Shown here one piece after another: positions 1-6,800 of a stretch of DNA of 9,544 nt; the first letter of the stretch is position 1, and the number at the start of each line of letters is the position of its first letter. Under the pieces are notes generated by a model, which was not told the DNA's origin, searched no databases, and saw only the letters and a list, made by a program, of their open reading frames with translations. The stretch is from assembly GCA_017408305.1 (NCBI GenBank), contig JAFQUU010000017.1:1-9544 (forward strand), read 5' to 3'. The DNA comes from Clostridia bacterium (lineage in GTDB: Bacteria; Bacillota; Clostridia; Christensenellales; UBA1242). The position numbers and the translations under genes were made by a program.

Positions 1-219
1 ACAATCTTTTTGCAGGTGCCAAGGGCAGAACTGATAAGGCGTCTTCAACTTCGTGGCGAAAAAGACATAGACCTTAGGCTTTCAAGAATGGAATTTGAAA
101 TGGGCTATATTGGGTATTACGACTACAAAGTCCCAAATGTTGACCTTGACAAAACAACAACAAGAATTGAAAAAATTATTGCCAAAACAAGAAGGCAATA
201 TCAAGAAAAGGAGAAATAA
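1..219 (+). CDS. gmk: Guanylate kinase, C-terminal part (5' end outside window)
   Basis: Guanylate kinase phosphorylates GMP to GDP with ATP in the cytoplasm, an essential step of purine nucleotide salvage and synthesis. Only the last 72 codons are in the window; the reading frame is open from base 1, so the gene enters from the left. What is visible matches the end of the family: a TIFLQVP strand, then a RRLQLRGEKDIDLRLSRMEFE stretch with the conserved R-x-RG-E and R-E pattern of the lid and adenine side, then the YDYKVPNVDLD signature (family YDYxVxNxDL) and a terminal helix ending in a basic, lysine- and glutamate-rich tail. The stop is at 217-219 and the next gene starts one base later, so the ribosome-binding site of lemA lies inside this gene. 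The P-loop and GMP-binding region cannot be checked. Confidence 0.88.
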   Translation, partial: TIFLQVPRAELIRRLQLRGEKDIDLRLSRMEFEMGYIGYYDYKVPNVDLDKTTTRIEKIIAKTRRQYQEKEK

Positions 220-220
220 T

Positions 221-790
221 ATGGCAATTGGAACAATTATTGTGATTTCAGTGCTGGCACTGCTTGTGATAGGCGTTGTTGCTTGGGGCATTTCAACCTA
301 CAACAAGTTTATTGCAATGCGTAACAATGCAGAAGAAGCGTTTTCAACCATGGATGTTTATCTTAAGAAACGCTATGACCTAATCCCAAACTTTGTTGAA
401 ACCGTAAAAGGTTATGCAAAGCACGAAAAAGAAACCTTGGAAAAGGTTATGGAGGCACGCTACAGTGCCATGAACAGTTCAACCGTTGAACAAAAAATTG
501 ACAACGAAAATGTTTTGCAAGGTGCACTTAAAAGTTTGTTTGCAGTTGCAGAAAACTACCCACAACTTCAAGCAAACGAAAACTTTAGAGATTTGCAAAA
601 CAGTTTGAAATCTTTGGAAGAAGAAATTGCAAATTCAAGAAAATACTACAACGGAACGGTTAATCTTTATAACACAAAAAGGGAAACTTTCCCAAGCAAT
701 ATAATCGCAAAATGGTTTAAATTTACAAAGAAACCACTGTATGAAGTTGATGATGCAGAAGAACGCAAAAATGTTAAAGTGAGTTTTTAG
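221..790 (+). CDS. lemA: LemA family membrane-anchored protein
   Basis: A 189-residue LemA family protein. Residues 4-24 are a single hydrophobic helix at the N-terminus; the rest is a mostly helical domain exposed outside the membrane. Family landmarks are present in order: YNKFIAMRNNAEEAFSTMDV (about 27-46), the KKRYDLIPNFVETVKGYAKHE segment (49-69), the AENYPQLQANENFRDLQ segment (110-126), and NSRKYYNGTVNLYNTKRETFPSNIIAKWF (138-166). The ATG at 221 is chosen because AGGAG lies at 209-213, seven bases upstream, and the hydrophobic helix then begins at once. The frame is open further upstream to 95, but that part overlaps gmk and is not conserved. Molecular role is unknown for the family. 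LemA genes often sit beside DUF2207 genes, as here, where the stop abuts the next start codon, implying translational coupling. Confidence 0.93.
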   Translation: MAIGTIIVISVLALLVIGVVAWGISTYNKFIAMRNNAEEAFSTMDVYLKKRYDLIPNFVETVKGYAKHEKETLEKVMEARYSAMNSSTVEQKIDNENVLQGALKSLFAVAENYPQLQANENFRDLQNSLKSLEEEIANSRKYYNGTVNLYNTKRETFPSNIIAKWFKFTKKPLYEVDDAEERKNVKVSF

Positions 791-2722
791 ATGAGTAAAT
801 TTTTTAACATTTCAACCAAAATTTTGGTTTTTGTGTTTTTTGGAATAGTGGTTGCCACTATTCTTTTTTCTTATTTGGTGCCACCAATAAAAACTGAAGT
901 GCAGGACAATTCAAGCGAATATGTAATTGAGTCTTACAGCGTTTCTGCCTCTGTCAACAAAGATGGCACTATGGATATTGAAGAAAGCATAACTGCCAAA
1001 TTTTTGGTGTATAAACACGGAATTTTTAGGGCGTTGCCAGAAATTTCAACGGTTGTCCTTAAAAATGATGATGGAAGCGATAAAATAAACAAAAACTTTC
1101 GTTTAAGGTATGGCGATATTTCGTCAAGCCAGCCGTATGACACATTCAGCGAGGGTGACTTTTTCTATCTTCAGTTTGGCGAGGAAAATGTGTGGCTTTC
1201 GCCAAACACCAGTAAAACCTACGATTTTTCTTACACCATAAAACTTGATGACAGGTTTTCGGTTTATGATGTGTTTTATTTCAATTTGCTTGGCAACTTG
1301 ACTGACACCACGATTGACAATTTTTCTGCAACCGTAAGTTTTGAAGAAGAAATTTTGTTTGACCCTGCCATTTTTGTTGGGCAGGTGGGCAGTACTGATG
1401 AAATTACAAGTTATAGTTGGGATAACCAAGTTTTGACTTTCTCGCAAACCAACATTGGCGTTGGCGAGGGTGTTACGGTGCTGTTAAATTTGCCTGAAAC
1501 ATATTTGACAGTCTCTCCAAACAACACTCTTGATTTTGTGCTTTTGGGGCTGATTTTGCTTGTTGCCCTAATTTGCCTTGGCATATACTTTAAGAAGTCA
1601 AACAAATCACTGATTACAAAAGTTGTGCAGTTTTCTGCAACCAAGGACTATACACCTGCAGATGTTGGCTATATCATAGACAAAACAGTCAACACAGAAG
1701 ATGTTGCAAGCCTTATTATTTACTGGGCTGAAAAAGGGTATTTAAATATCATAGAAGACGGCAAGAAAACCTATCTTCAAAAAACAGGCAAAGAACTTAA
1801 TGGCAAACTATACGAAAAATCGCTATTTAACGCAATTTTCGCAGGCAAAACAACAGAAGACAAGGTTGACATTAAAAAAATAGGACTTTCAATCAGTGAA
1901 ACCGTTGGAACAACAAAAAAATCCATCGCCCTTGAAAACGAACATTTGTTTAACCGAAGTGCAATCACTCTTCGTGGCACAATGGCTGTTCTTGTGGGGA
2001 TTTGTGTGTGGCTTGCACTTATTTTGGTAAATGCACAAAATGTGCAAGATATGCTTTCGCTTTTGTGCCTTATTGTTGGTGGTGGTGTGATTGTGTTTTT
2101 GTTTTTACTTGGCAGTTACGCCGACAAAAAATACACGCAAAAGAAAGTCCACAAAAAACTAAATGCGTTTGCGTATCTTGTCTTTTTGGCAAGCGTGCTT
2201 CTTATGTGCATAGTAAGTTTTGACAGTGTTTGCGACCCACTTGGCACAGTGTTTTGGGCGTTTGGCCTGCTTGTGCTTGCAAGTGTTTTAATCCTAAAGA
2301 TGAATGTAAGAAGTGATGAAGGGTGCCGAGAACTTGGTGACATTTTGGGACTTAAGGAGTTTATTGAAGTTGCAGAAAAATCACGCCTTGAGGCACTTGT
2401 GAAAGACAATCCACAAATGTTTTACAAGATTTTGCCGTATGCGTATGTGCTTGGGGTGTATGATGACTGGTGCAAAAAGTTTGAAAGCATTGATATTCCA
2501 GCCCCAGCGTTCTATACAGGCACAAATATTGACATTATTGATGTTATGATTATTTCGCATATCCTAAGCCATGCAACCGACAGCATTTTGCACTCAATCA
2601 ACACTGCAAACATTGCATCAACTGCAGAAAGCATTTCAAACACTCTTGGTGGCTTTGGTGGTGGCAGTGGTGGTGGATTTTCTGGTGGTGGCCTTGGTGG
2701 TGGTGGCACAGGAAGTTGGTAA
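791..2722 (+). CDS. DUF2207 domain multi-pass membrane protein with Gly-rich tail
   Basis: A 643-residue membrane protein of the DUF2207 family (YciQ-like); biochemical function unknown. Layout: hydrophobic signal anchor 9-31; a beta-rich extracytoplasmic DUF2207 domain about 43-240, beginning VIESYSVSASVNKDGTMDI; transmembrane helix 247-267; a cytoplasmic segment with the family's PADVGYIIDKTVNTEDVAS and WAEKGYLNI motifs (289-320); hydrophobic helices about 397-415, 421-442, 458-477 and 486-502; the conserved GLKEFIEVAEKSRLEALVKD...PYAYVLGVYDDW block (520-560); and a tail of GGG/SGGG repeats ending GTGSW (619-643), typical for the family. It starts immediately after the lemA stop, with only a weak AAGTGAG Shine-Dalgarno-like stretch inside lemA, so translation is probably coupled. 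The glycine tail is encoded by a GGT/GGC repeat at about 2645-2706. No lesion is seen. Confidence 0.93.
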   Translation: MSKFFNISTKILVFVFFGIVVATILFSYLVPPIKTEVQDNSSEYVIESYSVSASVNKDGTMDIEESITAKFLVYKHGIFRALPEISTVVLKNDDGSDKINKNFRLRYGDISSSQPYDTFSEGDFFYLQFGEENVWLSPNTSKTYDFSYTIKLDDRFSVYDVFYFNLLGNLTDTTIDNFSATVSFEEEILFDPAIFVGQVGSTDEITSYSWDNQVLTFSQTNIGVGEGVTVLLNLPETYLTVSPNNTLDFVLLGLILLVALICLGIYFKKSNKSLITKVVQFSATKDYTPADVGYIIDKTVNTEDVASLIIYWAEKGYLNIIEDGKKTYLQKTGKELNGKLYEKSLFNAIFAGKTTEDKVDIKKIGLSISETVGTTKKSIALENEHLFNRSAITLRGTMAVLVGICVWLALILVNAQNVQDMLSLLCLIVGGGVIVFLFLLGSYADKKYTQKKVHKKLNAFAYLVFLASVLLMCIVSFDSVCDPLGTVFWAFGLLVLASVLILKMNVRSDEGCRELGDILGLKEFIEVAEKSRLEALVKDNPQMFYKILPYAYVLGVYDDWCKKFESIDIPAPAFYTGTNIDIIDVMIISHILSHATDSILHSINTANIASTAESISNTLGGFGGGSGGGFSGGGLGGGGTGSW

Positions 2723-2734
2723 ACCAATAAAACT

Positions 2735-2763
2735 TTGACAGAATATTGATTTTTGGCAAAAAT
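2735..2763 (+). promoter_or_regulatory. Candidate promoter before the 203-codon gene
   Basis: A perfect TTGACA -35 box lies at 2735-2740 in the 58-bp gap after the DUF2207 gene. The hexamer 17 bp downstream is AAAAAT (2758-2763), a 4/6 match to TATAAT. The gap has no terminator hairpin, so the next gene may be read both from upstream and from this site. The weak -10 keeps confidence low. Confidence 0.35.
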
Positions 2764-2780
2764 TATGGTAAGGTGTAAGT

Positions 2781-3392
2781 ATGAAAATTGTTGATGAAGT
2801 AATCTACTATCCACTTGTGTGTGCATTGATTGGTCAGGCACATCTTAATCTTACGCCTCAAATTAAGGCAAAAACTAAAAAAGCACTTCTGGGGCAAATA
2901 AAAGAAGGTAGGAACTACTTTTATTTTGGCACGCTTGGGCCGTGGGAAAGATTTTGCTTTGAAGAACTTAAAAAACTTCAAAAAGAATACACTGACATAA
3001 GACTTGTGCATTTTAGGCTTGATGGAGAAAGAACATTTACTGAAGAAGAGGCCGAGGCGTTTGACAAAACGATTGGCGATAAAAACCAAAAAGAAAAACC
3101 ATATTTGGTGTTTGACGGCATTTATGATTGCAGGGATAAACTTTATATGGATATGTTCCCTATGGTGAGTTTTGACCGTATGCGTACACTCTTAAAACAC
3201 TCTGGCATTTGCCTTGGTTGGTTTGAAACCGAACCACAAGAAGCACCACCAAAAGAGATTGAAAAAATCATGCAAAATTTTGAGATTTTGGACTATCAGC
3301 CAGACCCTAATATGACCATGCTTTCTTTTGCGTGGGCACAAGGGATGAAGATTCCAACAATCAATCTTGCAAAAACAACCGAAAAACTTTGA
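2781..3392 (+). CDS. SLOG/DUF1273-like putative nucleotide-binding protein
   Basis: A 203-residue soluble protein that I do not recognise as a named family. Its pattern resembles the SLOG superfamily (DUF1273/YpsA, LOG, DprA), Rossmann-like proteins that bind nucleotides or nucleotide-derived ligands: CALIGQAHL (14-22) in the place of the first strand; an FYFGTLGPWERFCFEEL block (47-63) in the place of the glycine-rich G-x-x-G loop and following helix; YTDIRLVHF (70-78) as the next strand; HSGICLGWF (140-148); and an alanine-containing helix followed by the strand IPTINL (191-196). There is no signal peptide or membrane helix. ATG 2781 is supported by AAGGTG five bases upstream. Leucine codons are mostly CTT, as in the core genes, so it looks resident. 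The fold call is pattern inference and the ligand is unknown. A second SLOG-like protein is encoded at 8703-9104. Confidence 0.6.
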   Translation: MKIVDEVIYYPLVCALIGQAHLNLTPQIKAKTKKALLGQIKEGRNYFYFGTLGPWERFCFEELKKLQKEYTDIRLVHFRLDGERTFTEEEAEAFDKTIGDKNQKEKPYLVFDGIYDCRDKLYMDMFPMVSFDRMRTLLKHSGICLGWFETEPQEAPPKEIEKIMQNFEILDYQPDPNMTMLSFAWAQGMKIPTINLAKTTEKL

Positions 3393-3534
3393 AATGCTGC
3401 GTTTTCTGTAAAACGCTCCAAACCAGTCATTTAGGCAAACTAAACTCCTGCCTTGTCGCATTTTACGAGCCTAGCCTTTCTTTGTTTTTCGGCTGGTTTA
3501 TGGATGGGGCGAAAAACTTTGAAATGCTGTGTTT
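3380..3534. repeat. 20-bp direct repeat with 130-bp period, overlapping the end of the SLOG-like gene
   Basis: CGAAAAACTTTGAAATGCTG occurs at 3380-3399 and again exactly at 3510-3529; the match continues for GTTT after one mismatch (24 of 25 bases). The first copy contains the TGA stop of the preceding gene. Between the copies lie small hairpins: GCGTTTT-CTGT-AAAACGC (3399-3416), TTTAG/CTAAA (3430-3444), and distant arms AAACCAG (3420-3426) with CTGGTTT (3493-3499). No credible gene is seen here. The arrangement is what an inserted or slipped 130-bp segment would leave; this is inference. Confidence 0.7.
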
Positions 3535-3551
3535 ATTTTAAAAAAATTTTT

Positions 3552-3582
3552 AAAACCACAAATATTGTGGTTTTTATTTTTT
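3552..3582 (+). terminator. Rho-independent terminator candidate after the SLOG-like gene
   Basis: AAAACCACAA (3552-3561) pairs perfectly with TTGTGGTTTT (3565-3574) across a three-base ATA loop, followed by a T-rich tract to about 3582. The stem is 10 bp with five G-C or C-G containing positions near the top. It lies 160 bp after the stop at 3392, so the transcript would carry the repeat region as a long 3' untranslated part. A-tract upstream means it could also act on transcripts from the right. Confidence 0.65.
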
Positions 3583-3686
3583 ATAAAAAAATAATTAAAA
3601 TATAAAAAATAAATAATTATTTAAATATTATTTTTAAAATTAAATAAAAACTATTTTTATTTATTTTTTTTTGTATTTATTTAAAT
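3571..3686. other. Extreme A+T block
   Basis: Within these 116 bases I count only two G/C bases, C3651 and G3673; the rest is A and T in short alternating tracts. There is no coding potential. The block separates the terminator at 3552-3582 from the palindromic element at 3686-3778. Such DNA melts easily and is likely bent, but no DnaA-box-like repeats (TTATCCACA) were seen, so an origin is not called. Confidence 0.8.
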
Positions 3687-3778
3687 GGGGCGTTTTGGTG
3701 CAAAGTTTCCAACAGGAAATTTTGCTATGCAAAAATTTTTTTCATGGCGTGCCTTTAGGCACGCCCCAAAACGCCCCA
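3686..3778. repeat. Multi-branched palindromic element (three-way junction fold)
   Basis: The outer arms TGGGGCGTTTTGG (3686-3698) and CCAAAACGCCCCA (3766-3778) are perfect inverse complements, and pairing may continue outward imperfectly (TTATTTAAA against the complement of AATTGAATAA). Enclosed are two further hairpins: GCAAAGTTTCC-AACA-GGAAATTTTGC (3700-3725, 11 bp with one G-T pair) and GGCGTGCC-TTTA-GGCACGCC (3746-3765, perfect 8 bp). Together they form a three-way junction. TTTTGC-TAT-GCAAAA (3720-3734) can form an alternative hairpin that excludes the first. Local G+C is far above the flanking A+T block. It could be a dispersed non-autonomous repeat (MITE or REP-like) or a structured RNA leader; it lies upstream of the predicted promoter of the next gene, which favours the former. 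Confidence 0.75.
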
Positions 3779-3819
3779 AATTGAATAACCCTAAAAAAAT
3801 ATTATTCGCTCCGTTATGC

Positions 3820-3849
3820 TTGACTATTTTTTGGCAATTGGTATATAGT
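3820..3849 (+). promoter_or_regulatory. Promoter for the CvpA-like giant gene and rsmH
   Basis: TTGACT (3820-3825) and TATAGT (3844-3849) are separated by 18 bp; a second A+T-rich hexamer TATAAA overlaps at 3849-3854. The ribosome-binding site AAAGGAG (3861-3867) and start codon (3874) follow at normal distance, giving a short leader. Since rsmH is 14 bp after the giant gene, this promoter probably serves both. Confidence 0.6.
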
Positions 3850-3873
3850 ATAAATATATAAAAGGAGTAATGT

Positions 3874-6800
3874 ATGAGTGCAGGAACAATTTCTTTAATA
3901 CTTAACATTGCACTTCTTGTTTTTTTGCTTATTGGCTTTCTTGCTGGGCTTGTTAGGGGTGCAAAAAAAAGTGGAGTGCGTACCATTTGGCTTGCTATAT
4001 TTTTGGTGCTTGTCTTTTTGCTGTCGCCAGTAATTTCGCAAAGCCTTATGGGGCTTTACATAGCACCACTAGGCGACACAATTGGTGGGTTTATTGAAGA
4101 ACAAATTTTGGCAGTGCCAGAAATTGCAGATCTTTATGCTTCAAACACTGCAATGCAAGAACTTGTGTTAAAACTTCCACCAATGATACTTAATCTTGTT
4201 GTTGTGATTTTGCTTGTTTTGGTGGCATGGCTTTTAAGCAGTATTTGCTATCTTATCACAAAAGCAGTTATGAACAGAAAGGCCAAGAAAAAACAAAGCG
4301 AAGGCAAAGTTTACACGGTTATGAATGGCCGTCCTGTTGTGATTGAGAAAAACGAAAAACCAAAAAAATATCGCCTTTGGGGCGGGCTTATTGGTGCAGT
4401 TGGTGGCTTTGTGATGTGCTTTTGCTTGTTTTTGCCAATCACAGGCACAGTAAGAACTGTTATGCAGTATATTGATGTGCCACCAGCACAAACAGCATCT
4501 GCAGAAGAAGAGCAAAGCAGTTTTGAATATGCAATGGTGTCTGAAAAACTGACAGAAATGATTGGCGAAGAAACAATCGGCTACTTAAACGCAATCAATA
4601 ACTCAATACTTGTAAAAGTTGTAAGCCTTGGAAATCTTGACCTTGCAATTTATGATGGAATTTCAACGGTTAATGTTGGTGGTCAAAAAGTTTGCTTAAG
4701 AAACGAAGTTAATGCAGTTGCCACAACTTACGAAACAGTGCTTTATGTGCAAAGTTTGCAAAATGAAGATGGCGATATTGATTTTACAAACCTAGATTTT
4801 GCAAAACTTGAAAAAACAGTAAATGCTATTTTTGACAGTGGTCTTGTTAAGACATTAGGTATTTCAACAGCAGAAAGTTTGATTGATGATGCCGTAAATG
4901 GCGACCTTCTTGCAAACCTTGTTGAAGAAGGTAAAATTGACGAAAATATTGCTGGTTATGCCAAAGAGATTTTGAAAGAAATTCAAGTTATGATTTCTGC
5001 AAACGATGGCCTTTCAAGCACACTTAAGCATGACCTTTTGGCAATAATTGATGTTGCAGAAGCAGTTTCAAAAAGTGGACTTTTGAAGGTTGTAAGTGAT
5101 ATTGAAGAAGTTGACAAACAGACAATCCTTGATGTTTGTGCATGCTTAACAGGTACGCATGAACTATCTGAGGAGCAAGAACACGATTATCTTCACGATA
5201 TAACAACTGGACTTTTCAGTAGTGATATTCTTAAAGCATCAATTGTTGGCGTGGCAAATATTGGTTTAGATGAACTTAAAGCCACAATCGAAGATGTGCT
5301 TGAAGATGATGGTAAGGACATTACAGGCGACAACGCCGTTGTGTTTAGTAAAGTGGTGCAAGCAGGTCTTGATTGGACAGCAGTTGCTTCGCTTTTCGAA
5401 ACCATTTTTGACAGCGTGATTGAATCACAAAACCTTGTGGCAGAAGTTTCTACAAACAAAAACCTAGACTTTAACAAAATAATTAGGCTTGAAGGATTTG
5501 ACACAGGCATAACCTCTGCAGGCAAAATTTTAAATTCGCTTAAAAACTTGCCACTGCTTTCAAACACCGAGGGTAACCAAAACATTTTTGAAACTGCCCT
5601 AAAACACCTTAATCGCATTGATGAGGTAAACAAGTATGTAAACCTTGAGGCACTTAAAAACATAAACTTTGAGGCAGAACTTACTCCACTTGCAGAAATT
5701 TATGCTTTTGCACAACCTGCAATTGTAGCAGAAAATCAAAAAACTTTTGCATACAAAAATCTTGATTTTGAAGCCCTTAACTCAAATCAAACACTTGCAA
5801 GGCTTTTTGATGGCGACATTTTAAAAAATGTAAAAACAGAAGAATTTAAACAAAAACTTCTTGACGCAGACCTTGGCGAAGACTTGCAAAATTATTTGAC
5901 AATTCTTTTGGAAGGTGCTGAAGATTTTGCAGACCTTAAAAAAACAGTGCTTGCTGTGTTTGGTGGTGTGGAAAACGCTGTAAAAGCAGGGCTTGTTGAA
6001 CTGCTTCTTGATGAAGAAAAAACTGCCGTTGATGTAAACCTTTTGGTTGCAAACCTTTTGGTTGTTGAAGATGGGCAAACAAATATGCGTGTTCAAAATG
6101 TGATTGCTAATCTCTTTAGCGATGACAAAATTTGCAGAATTTATGCTGACTTCATAAACAACTTTGTGGCAGACCAAGACCTTGAAATTGGTGAATTTGA
6201 ACTTCCTTCAAACATAGAAGCATTTAAAACAAATGCTGTTACAGACCTTAACTTTGCACTTCCAATTTTGATGGCAGTATATCTTGACCTTGGCATAACA
6301 GACTTTGATGCAATTAATCTTGAACAAGACGGCGTTATGGCAATACTTAATATAATTCTTACAGACAACTTTGCTGGCGAAAACGGTAATGCCTTTAAAC
6401 TTGGCACCAGTCTTGACAAATTGACAAACAGTGATGTTGTAACAACAAACCAAAACAAAAATATTTTGCGTGAACTTTTGTATAAAAACCTTGATGGCGT
6501 AGAGTTTATTGATAGGGAAGTGATTTTAACAACCACAAACCAACACTTCTGGAAAAACGAACTTACTGCTCTTGCACCAACACTTATGCTTCTTCACACC
6601 ACCTACTCTGACAGCACAGAAGAAACCACACTTCTTGAAGTGCTTGTAAATGATGGTGCAGAAGCAATGGTTGAAACCGATGGATTTAAGGCACTTAGTG
6701 ATGAACAAATTGAAACAACTGTTTATGCAATTTGTGAAAGCCAGCTTCTTCGCCCAGTGGCAATAGACCTGCTTGAAAGCCTTGCCACAACCCTTGGACA

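Noticed and set aside
95..220. Upstream in-frame extension of lemA
   Set aside because: It overlaps gmk in another frame, would put 42 polar residues before the membrane helix, and lacks a good ribosome-binding site; the ATG at 221 has AGGAG at proper distance.
2512..2841. Proline-rich minus-strand reading frame
   Set aside because: It is the complement of the GGT/GGC codons of the DUF2207 glycine tail.
3390..3432. TGA read as tryptophan, extending the SLOG-like protein
   Set aside because: Tryptophan is encoded by TGG throughout, and the frame closes at a TAG 13 codons later without conserved sequence.
3380..3534. CRISPR array
   Set aside because: Only two copies of a 20-mer, 130 bp apart, with no regular spacers and no cas genes.
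3332..3541. Possible small + strand gene across the SLOG-like gene end and the repeats
   Set aside because: It overlaps the end of a real gene, has no ribosome-binding site of note, and its product is explained by the repeated 20-mer read in another frame.
3783..3807. GAATAA/TTATTC hairpin upstream of the giant gene as a regulator
   Set aside because: Only six A+T-rich pairs with a 13-base loop and no accompanying tract; expected by chance here.
3571..3830. Replication origin in the A+T block
   Set aside because: No DnaA-box-like repeats are visible and no dnaA, dnaN, parAB or rpmH is nearby.
3681..3986. Possible minus-strand 101-codon gene
   Set aside because: It runs through the palindromic element, the predicted promoter and the start of the giant gene; its composition looks like antisense of membrane-helix codons.
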